5,481 nt of DNA from an uncultured Eubacteriales bacterium (lineage in GTDB: Bacteria; Bacillota; Clostridia; Oscillospirales; Oscillospiraceae). Shown here piece after piece: positions 1 through 5,481 of this stretch. The position numbers were made by a program, and so were the translations under genes. The notes under the pieces were generated by a model. The model was not told where the DNA came from, did not search any database, and worked only from the letters and a program-made list of their open reading frames with translations. The DNA lies in contig USAT01000118.1 of the NCBI GenBank assembly GCA_900552725.1, positions 1 through 5,481 of the forward strand, given 5' to 3'. Numbering within the stretch: the stretch's first letter is position 1; each line of letters starts with the position of its first letter.

Positions 1-1020
1 GCGGCGGGTCACATCGGAAGCGGCCTCGGCGGCGAACAGCTTGGCCATAGCGGCGTCAGCGGAGTAGGGCTCGTGATTCTGCTTCTTCATAGCAGCGGAG
101 TACACCAGATACTTGGCAGCCTCCATGCGGGTGTGCATGTCGGCCAGCTGGAACTGGGTGTTCTGGAACTGGGAGATGCGCTTGCCGAACTGGACGCGCT
201 CCTTGGTGTACTTGATAGCCTCGTCAACGGCACCCTCGCCGATACCCAAAGCCTGGGAAGCGATACCGATACGGCCGCCGTCCAGAGTCTTCATGGCGAT
301 CTTGAAGCCCTCGCCCTTCTTGCCCAGCATACGATCCTTGGGGATGACGCAATCCTCGAAGATCAGGTCGCAGGTAGAGGAACCGCGAATACCCATCTTC
401 TTCTCGTGCTTGCCCTGGGAGAAGCCCTTGTCGTCCTTCTCCACGATGAAAGCGGAGATCTCCTTCATGGAGCGGCCGCGCTTGTCGACGACCTTGCCGG
501 TGACGGCGATGATGACGAAGGTATCAGCCACGTTGCCGTTGGTGATGAAGCACTTGGAGCCGTTCAGGATGTAGTTCTCGCCGGACTCGTCCAGGACAGC
601 GGTGGTCTGCTGGCCCTGAGCATCGGTACCAGCGCCGGGCTCGGTCAGACCGAAGGCGCCGATCTTGCGGCCGGAGCACAGGTCGGGCAGATACTTCATC
701 TTCTGCTCCTCGGTGCCGTTCTCGAAGATGGGGGCGGCGCACAGGGAGGTGTGAGCGGACACGATGACTGCGGTGGTGCCGCAGACCTTGGCCAGCTCCT
801 CAACGCACATTGCGTAGCTGAGGACGTCGGCGCCCGCGCCGCCGTACTCCTTGGGGAAGTAAATACCCATCATGCCCAGCTTTGCCATCTTCTCGACGGT
901 TTCCATGGGGAAACGCTCTTCCTCGTCGATTTCGGTGGCCAGGGGCTTGACCTCGTTCTCCGCGAACTCGCGGTACATCTTCTGAACGAGCAGCTGTTCC
1001 TTAGTCAGATGGAAATCCAT
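1..1020 (-). CDS. bcd: Butyryl-CoA dehydrogenase (short-chain acyl-CoA dehydrogenase), 3' end cut by window
   Basis: FAD flavoenzyme reducing crotonyl-CoA to butyryl-CoA. In clostridia it works in the cytoplasm with EtfAB and can bifurcate electrons from NADH to crotonyl-CoA and ferredoxin. The 340 visible residues start MDFHLTKEQ and follow clostridial Bcd closely from memory: FAENEVKP (19-26), EYGGAGADVLSY (58-69), the acyl-CoA dehydrogenase signature GLTEPGAGTD (124-133), FITNG (158-162), KMGIRGSS (208-215) and KTLDGGRIGIASQALG (244-259). Clostridial Bcd is about 379 residues, so roughly 40 C-terminal residues lie outside the window, including the catalytic Glu of the YEGT region. Its absence is a window effect. 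The start is set by AAGGAG at 1029-1034, 8 nt before the ATG. It lies 24 nt after hbd and is surely cotranscribed. A few extra residues occur around 175-187 relative to C. acetobutylicum Bcd as I recall it. etfBA probably follow off the edge (inference). Confidence 0.95.
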   Translation of the reverse strand, partial: MDFHLTKEQLLVQKMYREFAENEVKPLATEIDEEERFPMETVEKMAKLGMMGIYFPKEYGGAGADVLSYAMCVEELAKVCGTTAVIVSAHTSLCAAPIFENGTEEQKMKYLPDLCSGRKIGAFGLTEPGAGTDAQGQQTTAVLDESGENYILNGSKCFITNGNVADTFVIIAVTGKVVDKRGRSMKEISAFIVEKDDKGFSQGKHEKKMGIRGSSTCDLIFEDCVIPKDRMLGKKGEGFKIAMKTLDGGRIGIASQALGIGEGAVDEAIKYTKERVQFGKRISQFQNTQFQLADMHTRMEAAKYLVYSAAMKKQNHEPYSADAAMAKLFAAEAASDVTRR

Positions 1021-1044
1021 ACTATTTTCTCCTTTTCCAGAATG

Positions 1045-1881
1045 TTACTTATTGTAGTTGAAGAAACCCTCGCCGGACTTGATGCCCAGCTTGCCGGCGC
1101 GCACCATCTTGCGGATCAGCACGTTGGCACGGTACTTGCTGTCGTGGGTCTCATTATACAGAACGTCCATGATGTTCAGCACGATATCCCAGCCGATCAG
1201 ATCGCCCAGATGCAGGGGGCCCATGGGGTGGTTGCAGCCCAGCTGCATCGCGATATCGATATCCTCAGCAGAGGCGACACCCTCCTGCAGGACGCAGACG
1301 CCCTCGTTGCAGTAGGGGATCAGGATCTTGTTGACCACGAAGCCGGGAGCCTCGTTGACCACCACGGGGGTCTTGCCGATCTCGACGGACAGGTTCTTGA
1401 TCTTCTCGACCAGATCAGCGGGGGTATTACCGCCGGCAATCACTTCCACCAACTTCATGGCGGGCACGGGGTTGAAGAAGTGCATACCGATCAGGGGATG
1501 CTTCAGGCCCTGCGCCATCTCGGTGATAGACAGAGAAGAAGTGTTGGAGGCGAAGATGGCGCTCTCCTTGCAGATGGCATCCAGACGGCCCAGCAGTTCC
1601 TTCTTGGTGGCCATGTTCTCGGCGACGCACTCGATGACCAGATCGGCATCGGCGGCAGCCTCGAACTCCTCGACCAGGACGCGGCTCATCAGATCATCAG
1701 CGGCTTCCTGAGTCATCTTGCCCTTGGCGACCTTCTTGTTCAGAGAGGCAGCCAGCTTGTCCTTATGACGCTGGGCGCTTGCCACGCTGGAAGCATACAT
1801 CAGAGCGGTGTGGCCCTTAGCTGCGAAAACCTGGGCAATGCCGCTGCCCATAGTACCGGCACCAAATACTGCGACTTTCAT
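1045..1881 (-). CDS. hbd: 3-hydroxybutyryl-CoA dehydrogenase
   Basis: Converts acetoacetyl-CoA to (S)-3-hydroxybutyryl-CoA with a reduced nicotinamide cofactor, the second step of butyrate synthesis. The protein is 278 residues, the usual length of bacterial Hbd. The N-terminal Rossmann domain has GAGTMGSG (7-14). The family active site is present: SNTSSLSI (112-119, catalytic Ser115), GMHFFNP (132-138, His134), Glu146 in KLVEVI, and Asn184 in APGFVVNK. The C-terminal dimerisation domain includes NHPMGPLHLGDLIG (217-230) and ends KSGEGFFNYNK. I start at MKVAVFGAG rather than the in-frame ATG at 1914, because AGGAGG at 1889-1894 lies 7 nt before it and the glycine motif then sits at the usual distance from the N-terminus. 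Odd point: after beta-2 the sequence reads LMYASSVAS, where NAD-dependent relatives have an acidic residue (as in LRDIKDE), so cofactor preference may differ. It lies 65 nt after crt and 24 nt before bcd. Confidence 0.96.
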   Translation of the reverse strand: MKVAVFGAGTMGSGIAQVFAAKGHTALMYASSVASAQRHKDKLAASLNKKVAKGKMTQEAADDLMSRVLVEEFEAAADADLVIECVAENMATKKELLGRLDAICKESAIFASNTSSLSITEMAQGLKHPLIGMHFFNPVPAMKLVEVIAGGNTPADLVEKIKNLSVEIGKTPVVVNEAPGFVVNKILIPYCNEGVCVLQEGVASAEDIDIAMQLGCNHPMGPLHLGDLIGWDIVLNIMDVLYNETHDSKYRANVLIRKMVRAGKLGIKSGEGFFNYNK

Positions 1882-1888
1882 GTGTTTT

Positions 1889-1894
1889 CCTCCT
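1889..1894 (-). promoter_or_regulatory. Ribosome binding site that fixes the hbd start
   Basis: A perfect AGGAGG on the minus strand, 7 nt before the ATG at 1881. The longer reading from the ATG at 1914 has no comparable site upstream and would add eleven residues not seen in Hbd proteins as I recall them, so the shorter start is chosen. Confidence 0.9.
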
Positions 1895-1904
1895 ATAATA
1901 TATT

Positions 1905-1935
1905 GTTTAATCATCAGGCGAACCTGTTAATTAAC
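1905..1935 (-). other. Imperfect inverted repeat in the crt-hbd intergenic gap
   Basis: The 65-nt gap between the crt stop and the hbd ATG holds an imperfect dyad centred on a TTCG loop: CAGG-TTCG-CCTG forms a 4-bp core, and flanking GTTAATTAA and ATGATTAAAC partly extend the pairing with mismatches and a bulge. A perfect 10-bp palindrome GTTAATTAAC lies at 1926-1935. No U-tract follows, so termination is not expected. It could be an mRNA processing or stability element. The gap also contains the hbd ribosome binding site. Confidence 0.35.
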
Positions 1936-1946
1936 GTGGGGTACGC

Positions 1947-2726
1947 TTACTTATTCTGGTAAGGCTCGTGCTTGCGCTTTTCCAGGAACGCGGTCATGCC
2001 CTCGATCTGGTCAGCGGTCTTGAAGCAGCTGCCGAACAGCTTCTCTTCGATGACGATGGCGTCGTCCATCTTGGCCTCCAGGCCGTCGTTGATGGCCTTC
2101 TTGCAGGCGCGGACGGCGATGGGCGCGTTCTTGGCGATGGTCTCGGCCAGCTTCTCGGCGGCGGCCATCAGCTCATCCAGGGGATAGACGGCGTTCACCA
2201 GGCCGATGCGCAGGGCCTCGTCCGCCTTGATATTCTTGGCGGTGTAGATCAGCTGCTTGGCCATGCCGGGGCCCACCAGGCGTGCCAGACGCTGGGTGCC
2301 GCCGAAGCCGGGGGTGATGCCCAGGCCCGTCTCAGGCTGGCCGAACACGGCGGTATCGGCGCAGATGCGGATGTCGCAGCTCATGCTGAGCTCGCAGCCG
2401 CCGCCCAGAGCAAAGCCGTTGATGGCAGCGATGGTGGGGATGGGCAGGGTCTCGATGCGGCGGAACACGTCGTTGCCGTGCTTGCCGAAGGCCTCGCCCT
2501 CTTCGGGGGTCAGGGTGCTCATCTCGCCGATGTCAGCGCCGGCCACGAAGGCCTTTTCGCCGCTGCCGGTCAGCACCAGGGCGCGGATCTCGCTGTCAGC
2601 GTTGACGATATCCACCAGCTCGCCCAGATCGGTGAGCACGTCGCTGTTCAGGGCGTTCAGCGCCTTGGGACGGTTGATGGTGGCAACTGCGATGTGTCCC
2701 TTTTTCTCTAACAGAACATTCGTCAT
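1947..2726 (-). CDS. crt: Crotonase (3-hydroxybutyryl-CoA dehydratase / short-chain enoyl-CoA hydratase)
   Basis: Reversibly dehydrates 3-hydroxybutyryl-CoA to crotonyl-CoA, the substrate of Bcd. At 259 residues it has normal crotonase length. The enoyl-CoA hydratase fold is shown by INRPKALNALN (17-27), the first oxyanion-hole segment AFVAGADI (59-66, Ala64 matching rat Ala98), and GFALGGGCELSMSCDI (104-119), which holds the second oxyanion-hole Gly109 and catalytic Glu112. FGQPETGLGITPGFGGTQRL (128-147) holds the second catalytic Glu132. Both glutamates of true hydratases (rat Glu144 and Glu164) are present, which argues for a dehydratase/hydratase over an isomerase. The C-terminal helices end in FLEKRKHEPYQNK. 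The start is set by AGGAGG at 2734-2739, 7 nt before the ATG. It is the first gene of the operon crt-hbd-bcd, with a strong promoter and a leader of about 77 nt. Residues were matched to rat crotonase from memory. Confidence 0.96.
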   Translation of the reverse strand: MTNVLLEKKGHIAVATINRPKALNALNSDVLTDLGELVDIVNADSEIRALVLTGSGEKAFVAGADIGEMSTLTPEEGEAFGKHGNDVFRRIETLPIPTIAAINGFALGGGCELSMSCDIRICADTAVFGQPETGLGITPGFGGTQRLARLVGPGMAKQLIYTAKNIKADEALRIGLVNAVYPLDELMAAAEKLAETIAKNAPIAVRACKKAINDGLEAKMDDAIVIEEKLFGSCFKTADQIEGMTAFLEKRKHEPYQNK

Positions 2727-2760
2727 GTTAACTCCTCCTTACTTCCTTTTCGGACCGTGT

Positions 2761-2785
2761 TTCATTACCGCTTTAACGGAATGAA
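2761..2785 (-). promoter_or_regulatory. Hairpin in the 5' leader of crt
   Basis: The crt transcript leader contains UUCAUUCCG, a 6-nt loop UUAAAG, then CGG-U-AAUGAA. These arms pair over 9 bp with one bulged U. It lies between the predicted transcription start (about 2803) and the ribosome binding site (2734-2739), about 20 nt upstream of the latter. No U-tract follows, so it is not an intrinsic terminator. It could stabilise the mRNA or be a DNA-level operator; the function is unknown. Confidence 0.5.
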
Positions 2786-2809
2786 AACATTGCTCCTCAT
2801 ACAGGTTAC

Positions 2810-2838
2810 ATTATAGTACTTCGTCTAAAATTTATCAA
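2810..2838 (-). promoter_or_regulatory. Sigma-A-type promoter of the crt-hbd-bcd operon
   Basis: On the minus strand, TTGATA (2833-2838; 5/6 match to the -35 consensus), a 17-nt spacer and a perfect TATAAT (2810-2815). The expected start is near 2803, leaving a leader of about 77 nt before the crt ATG. A short inverted repeat (ACCCC...GGGGT, about 2838-2852) abuts the -35. I found no Rex-type operator here, though Rex often controls clostridial crt-bcd operons. This is called by eye. Confidence 0.85.
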
Positions 2839-2951
2839 CCCCCATCCGGGGTGCTTTCCGCTTTTTTAGCACATTCCACAAAAGTCAACGAGAGAATTTG
2901 CACATTTTGAGGGTGGGTTTTTCCCGCTTTGGGGCCGGGACGTTTTCCTGT

Positions 2952-2980
2952 TTGCAACGGGGGCGTTTTTGTGGTATAAT
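2952..2980 (+). promoter_or_regulatory. Extended -10 promoter of trmB
   Basis: TTGCAA (2952-2957; 4/6 to the -35 consensus), a 17-nt spacer and a perfect TATAAT (2975-2980), preceded by TGG, which gives the TGn extended -10 element. The predicted start is near 2987, with a short leader of about 33 nt. It is divergent from the crt promoter, about 115 bp away. The stretch between the two promoters (2839-2951) shows no gene; it has only short G- and C-runs. Confidence 0.85.
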
Positions 2981-3019
2981 GTCGACCCTGAATCAAGTTG
3001 ACCATTGGAGGAAATTTCC

Positions 3020-3682
3020 ATGCGGATGAGAAAAAAGAAGAATCTGGTGCCCCGGATGGAGGCGTGCGGCGCGTGGCTGGTGCGGGACCCCTTCGCCCAA
3101 AAGGGCCGCTGGCGGGAGCTGATGCCGGGGGCACGTGAGGTGCGGCTGGAGCTGGGCTGCGGCAAGGGCCGCTTTACCGCCGGGACGGCGGCGGCGGAGC
3201 CGGACGTGCTGCTGATCGCCGTGGAGAAGGTGCCGGACGCCATGGTGGTGGCCATGGAGCGGGCAAAGGACGCGGGGCTGAAGAACGTGTTCTTCGTAGA
3301 CGTGGACGCGGCGCTGCTGCCGGACATGTTCGAGCCCGGCGAGATCGACCGCATCTACATCAACTTCTGCGACCCGTGGCCCAAGAGCAATCAGGCCAAG
3401 CGGCGGCTGACCCACCACAACTTCCTGAATCTGTACCGGAAGGTGCTGAAGGACGGCGGCGAGATCCACTTCAAGACCGACAACGACAAGCTGTTTGAGT
3501 GGTCGGTGGAGGAGATCCCCCAGTACGGCTGGGCGCTGCGGGAGGTGACCCGCGATCTGCACGCGGACGGCCCCGTGGGCGTGATGACCGACTATGAGAA
3601 GAAGTTCTTCGAGCTGGGAAAGAACATCAACCGGTGCGTGGCGGCGAAAATGCCGTGGGAGCCGGCGGAGGAAGAGGAATAA
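3020..3682 (+). CDS. trmB: tRNA (guanine-N7-)-methyltransferase
   Basis: S-adenosylmethionine-dependent enzyme that methylates N7 of G46 in the variable loop of tRNAs; cytoplasmic. The 220-residue length fits Firmicute TrmB. Motifs in order: basic N-terminus MRMRKKKN, the SAM-binding motif LELGCGKGRF (43-52, with Glu44, Gly46, Gly48), acidic Glu69, the family signature NFCDPWPKSNQAKRRLTH (115-132), HFKTDND (150-156), and the C-terminal TDYEKKF (190-196). The arrangement matches B. subtilis TrmB from memory. GGAGG at 3007-3011, 8 nt upstream, fixes the ATG at 3020. An earlier in-frame TTG at 3005 overlaps that site and is unlikely; ATG at 3026 is a weaker alternative. The protein ends in an acidic tail, EPAEEEE. 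It is apparently monocistronic, with its own promoter and a terminator 8 nt after the stop. Confidence 0.96.
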   Translation: MRMRKKKNLVPRMEACGAWLVRDPFAQKGRWRELMPGAREVRLELGCGKGRFTAGTAAAEPDVLLIAVEKVPDAMVVAMERAKDAGLKNVFFVDVDAALLPDMFEPGEIDRIYINFCDPWPKSNQAKRRLTHHNFLNLYRKVLKDGGEIHFKTDNDKLFEWSVEEIPQYGWALREVTRDLHADGPVGVMTDYEKKFFELGKNINRCVAAKMPWEPAEEEE

Positions 3683-3689
3683 AATACGC

Positions 3690-3716
3690 AAAACGCCTGC
3701 CGTCGGCAGGCGTTTT
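3690..3716. terminator. Bidirectional intrinsic terminator between trmB and the MATE gene
   Basis: A perfect 12-bp inverted repeat, AAAACGCCTGCC and GGCAGGCGTTTT, with a 3-nt loop. The 8-bp GC core is flanked by A's on one side and T's on the other, so it works for either strand. It starts 8 nt after the trmB stop and lies 18 nt beyond the stop of the convergent MATE gene. It is the only structure in the 52-nt convergent gap. Confidence 0.93.
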
Positions 3717-3734
3717 GTTATATATGGCAAGGTG

Positions 3735-5045
3735 CTAACTCCGCAGGAACCGTCTCAGGAACCACACCGCCATCACGGCGCAGACGGCCTCGGAGATCAC
3801 CGGCGCGTACCAGATGGCGCTGCCGCCCACGGTGAAGGCCAGCACCGCCAGCGCTGCGGCCTGGAACGCCAGTCCCCGTCCCACGGAGATGCAGATGGCC
3901 CCGGTGGGGCGCTCCACCGCCGTCAGGAAGCCGCCCATGAGGATGTTGCCGCCCAGCAGCAGATAGCACAGGCCGTACCGCCGCAGGGCACCGGCGGCGT
4001 CCGCCACCAGGCCGGGGTTTTCGTTTCCCAGAAAAATTCCGGCGATCTGGGGCGCGAAGGCCATCACTCCGGCGCAGATGACCGCCGTCATGACGCCCAC
4101 GGCGGCGAAGCCGTACCGCAGCAGCCTGCGATAGCCCGCCGCGTCCTCCTTGCCGTAGTGGAAGCTGACCAGGGGCTGGCTGCCCTGGGAGATGCCCAGC
4201 ATGGTGTTGATGATCAGGGTGTTCACATAGGCGATGATGGTGTAGCACACCAGGCCGTCGTCCCCCAGGCACCGCAGGATGACGCGGTTGAAGAGGAAGA
4301 TCATCACGCCGTTGCACAGCTCTGTCACGCCGTCGGCCACGCCGATGGGCAGCAGCCGCTTGTAGATGTGCCAGTCCATCTTGAACTTCACAAAATGGAA
4401 GGTGTTGTGTCCCCGCAGGAAGTGGCGCAGATAGATGACGCAGGTCAGCAGCTGGGAAAGTCCCGTGGCAAAGGCCGCGCCCCACACGCCCCAATCCAGA
4501 AGGAAAATGGCCACATAGTCCAGCACGCAGTTGGTCAGGCACCCGGTGATCACCGTCAGAATGGCGATGCGGGGGTAGCCGTCGGTCTTGATGAGCACCT
4601 CCATGTTATAGGACACGATGAAGCACAACGCAAAGGGTGCAAGGCCCCGCAGATAGTCTATGGTATACTGGTAGGTGACGCCCTTCGCGCCCAGCAGCAC
4701 GGCGAACGGCTCCAGGAAGACCAGCACCAGCACCGTGATGACAAGGCCGATGCACGTCAGCAGCACCGTATTCTGGCTGAACAGGCTGTTGGCCTTCTCG
4801 CCCTCGCCCTTTCCTAAGTAGATGGCGATGATGGTGCTGGTGCCCACGGCGAAGATGATGCCGATGGAGAACAGCACATTGGTAAAGGGTACCGCCAGAT
4901 TCACCGCCGCCATGGCGTATTCGCCCACGCCCTTGGCCACGAACAGGCCGTCCACAATGGAATACAGGCTGAACACCATCAGCGACGCCACCGTAGCGGC
5001 TACGAAATGGAGAAACTGCGACAAAAGACTGCGCTCATTGAGCAT
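3735..5045 (-). CDS. MATE-family efflux transporter (MepA-like)
   Basis: Integral inner-membrane antiporter that would expel drugs or other organic cations using a Na+ or H+ gradient; the substrate cannot be read from sequence. The 436 residues are typical of MATE proteins (about 440-460). About twelve hydrophobic segments are visible, roughly 13-35, 44-76, 92-114, 131-152, 159-182, 187-208, 230-256, 265-288, 310-332, 355-378, 383-405 and 411-432. Family marks: SLYSIVDGLFVAKGVG (26-41) in the first helix, AVGTSTIIAIYLGKGE (66-81), and the corresponding second-half element GISQGSQPLVSFHYGKED (284-301), reflecting the internal duplication. The YSIVDG form and overall feel suggest the MepA-like branch (inference). 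The ATG is preceded by GAGGAG at 5057-5062, with a rather long 11-nt spacing; an in-frame stop lies just upstream, so no longer start exists. Its own strong promoter lies at 5100-5128, divergent from the Na/Pi transporter gene. No regulator gene is adjacent in the window. Confidence 0.93.
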   Translation of the reverse strand: MLNERSLLSQFLHFVAATVASLMVFSLYSIVDGLFVAKGVGEYAMAAVNLAVPFTNVLFSIGIIFAVGTSTIIAIYLGKGEGEKANSLFSQNTVLLTCIGLVITVLVLVFLEPFAVLLGAKGVTYQYTIDYLRGLAPFALCFIVSYNMEVLIKTDGYPRIAILTVITGCLTNCVLDYVAIFLLDWGVWGAAFATGLSQLLTCVIYLRHFLRGHNTFHFVKFKMDWHIYKRLLPIGVADGVTELCNGVMIFLFNRVILRCLGDDGLVCYTIIAYVNTLIINTMLGISQGSQPLVSFHYGKEDAAGYRRLLRYGFAAVGVMTAVICAGVMAFAPQIAGIFLGNENPGLVADAAGALRRYGLCYLLLGGNILMGGFLTAVERPTGAICISVGRGLAFQAAALAVLAFTVGGSAIWYAPVISEAVCAVMAVWFLRRFLRS

Positions 5046-5099
5046 TTTAGATAGTACTCCTCACTTTCCTCCCTCAGTTTGCAAAGGGGTATTTTTTCT

Positions 5100-5128
5100 A
5101 TTTTAACGAAAATTTTCAATAATGTCAA
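5100..5128 (-). promoter_or_regulatory. Strong promoter of the MATE gene
   Basis: On the minus strand, a perfect TTGACA (5123-5128), a 17-nt spacer and TAAAAT (5100-5105; 5/6). The predicted start is near 5093, with a leader of about 48 nt. A perfect 10-bp palindrome GAAAATTTTC (5108-5117) lies inside the spacer and might be an operator or simply AT-rich DNA. Confidence 0.87.
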
Positions 5129-5144
5129 ATAGTCTTTCCGTTAA
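5103..5144. repeat. Inverted repeat bracketing the MATE -35 box
   Basis: TTAACGAAAA at 5103-5112 and, on the opposite strand, TTAACGGAAA at 5135-5144 match at 9 of 10 positions. The arm centres are 32 bp apart, about three helical turns. One arm overlaps the -10/spacer and the other lies just upstream of the -35. This is a plausible pair of sites for a dimeric regulator, but short AT-rich repeats can arise by chance. Confidence 0.4.
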
Positions 5145-5198
5145 GGAGATACCATATTAAAAACTTGGACAGAATCTATGTGGAAAAAATAACAAAGC

Positions 5199-5227
5199 TT
5201 GTCAAACCGGCGGCGGTCATGTATACT
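5199..5227 (+). promoter_or_regulatory. Promoter of the Na/Pi cotransporter gene
   Basis: TTGTCA (5199-5204; 5/6), a 17-nt spacer and TATACT (5222-5227; 5/6). The expected start is near 5234, with a leader of about 41 nt. It lies about 70 bp from the divergent MATE promoter in the 229-nt spacer. Confidence 0.85.
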
Positions 5228-5274
5228 GATGCTGTATGTAGGAATTTACGATTGTAATATGGGGGAGTTTGGGC

Positions 5275-5481
5275 ATGGGAATTGCGGACGTCATATCGCT
5301 GCTGGGCGGCATCGCGCTGTTTTTATACGGCATGGCCGTCATGGGCGACAACCTGAAGAAGGTCGCCGGCAGCAAGCTGGAGATCGTGCTCTATAAGCTG
5401 TCCGGCACCCCCATCAAGGGCGTGCTGCTGGGCACCGCCGTCACCGCCGTGATCCAGTCCTCCTCCGCCACCTCCGTGATG
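5275..5481 (+). CDS. Na/Pi-cotransporter family protein, N-terminal part
   Basis: Start of a membrane protein of the Na+/phosphate cotransporter II family (NptA/YjbB type), thought to move phosphate with sodium. Only 69 residues are visible. The first hydrophobic segment, ISLLGGIALFLYGMAVMG (7-24), is followed by DNLKKVAGSKLE, then a second segment with TAVTAVIQSSSATSVM (54-69). The QSSSATS motif (61-67) is the hallmark of the family repeat. GGGGGAG at 5261-5267, 7 nt before the ATG, supports this start. Bacterial members often carry a C-terminal PhoU-like domain; whether this one does lies beyond the right edge. Phosphate transport is inferred from family only, since some bacterial members have unproven substrates. 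Confidence 0.92.
   Translation, partial: MGIADVISLLGGIALFLYGMAVMGDNLKKVAGSKLEIVLYKLSGTPIKGVLLGTAVTAVIQSSSATSVM

Noticed and set aside
1926..1935. GTTAATTAAC as a Rex operator
   Set aside because: The Rex consensus has its two half-sites separated by about four bases and flanked by TTG/CAA. Here the halves are contiguous and the site lies inside the operon, not at its promoter.
1882..1946. Internal promoter in front of hbd
   Set aside because: TATTAT-like sequences occur, but no -35 element lies at 16-18 nt; the AT-rich gap explains the partial match.
73..1962. A 629-codon open frame on the plus strand running across bcd and hbd, and a similar 247-codon one (1968-2711) across crt
   Set aside because: They lie exactly antisense to three genes with complete family motifs. 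The translations are low-complexity (rich in Leu, Gly, Asp, His, Ala), as expected from the mirror of GC-biased codons, and show no family motif.
2911..2939. G-quadruplex upstream of the trmB promoter
   Set aside because: Four G-runs are present, but one loop is about 13 nt and contains a C-run able to pair with the G's, so a canonical quadruplex is unlikely.
2866..3730. Minus-strand open frames of 99-245 codons across trmB and its upstream region
   Set aside because: They are shadows of trmB and overlap its promoter; no ribosome binding site or family motif is seen.
3594..4817. A 407-codon plus-strand open frame overlapping the end of trmB and the MATE gene
   Set aside because: It runs through the trmB terminator and antisense to a clear MATE protein; its translation is His/Gln/Asp-rich with no recognisable fold.
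5103..5130. Pho box near the Na/Pi transporter
   Set aside because: Only one hexamer (TTAACG) resembles the Bacillus TTAACA repeat; the next hexamers at 11-bp spacing match poorly, and the site lies over the MATE promoter.
5143..5258. A small plus-strand ORF after AAGGAG, beginning at an ATT codon (about 33 codons)
   Set aside because: It has no standard start at a proper distance, and it overlaps the Na/Pi promoter, which explains the region better.

Overview
The window reads as a piece of chromosome from a GC-rich, anaerobic, butyrate-forming Firmicute, probably an Oscillospiraceae-type gut bacterium. This is inferred from a clostridial butyryl-CoA gene set, AGGAGG ribosome binding sites, sigma-A-type promoters and GC-rich coding next to AT-rich intergenic DNA. 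The species cannot be fixed from sequence reading alone. I found no mobile element, CRISPR array, tRNA or rRNA.

Left part (1-2838, minus strand): an operon read in the order crt, hbd, bcd. It encodes crotonase, 3-hydroxybutyryl-CoA dehydrogenase and butyryl-CoA dehydrogenase. Together they turn acetoacetyl-CoA into butyryl-CoA: hbd reduces, crt dehydrates, bcd reduces crotonyl-CoA. bcd runs off the left edge without its C-terminus. A near-consensus promoter sits upstream of crt, followed by a leader of about 77 nt that can form a hairpin. Thiolase and etfBA are not in the window; etfBA would be expected just past the left edge.

Middle (2839-3734): a divergent intergenic region with a clear extended -10 promoter, then trmB (tRNA guanine-N7 methyltransferase) on the plus strand. 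A 12-bp perfect inverted repeat after trmB serves as a bidirectional terminator between trmB and the convergent MATE gene.

Right part (3735-5481): a complete MATE-family multidrug/cation antiporter on the minus strand, and the first 69 codons of a Na/Pi-cotransporter family protein on the plus strand. They are divergently transcribed from a 229-nt spacer with a strong promoter for each gene. The MATE promoter is bracketed by a 9/10-match inverted repeat and has a small palindrome in its spacer.

The region is mostly ordinary housekeeping and core fermentation DNA. The points most worth a second look are the missing acidic cofactor-specificity residue in Hbd, the crt leader hairpin and the repeats around the MATE promoter. 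I see no evidence of an undescribed multi-gene system.
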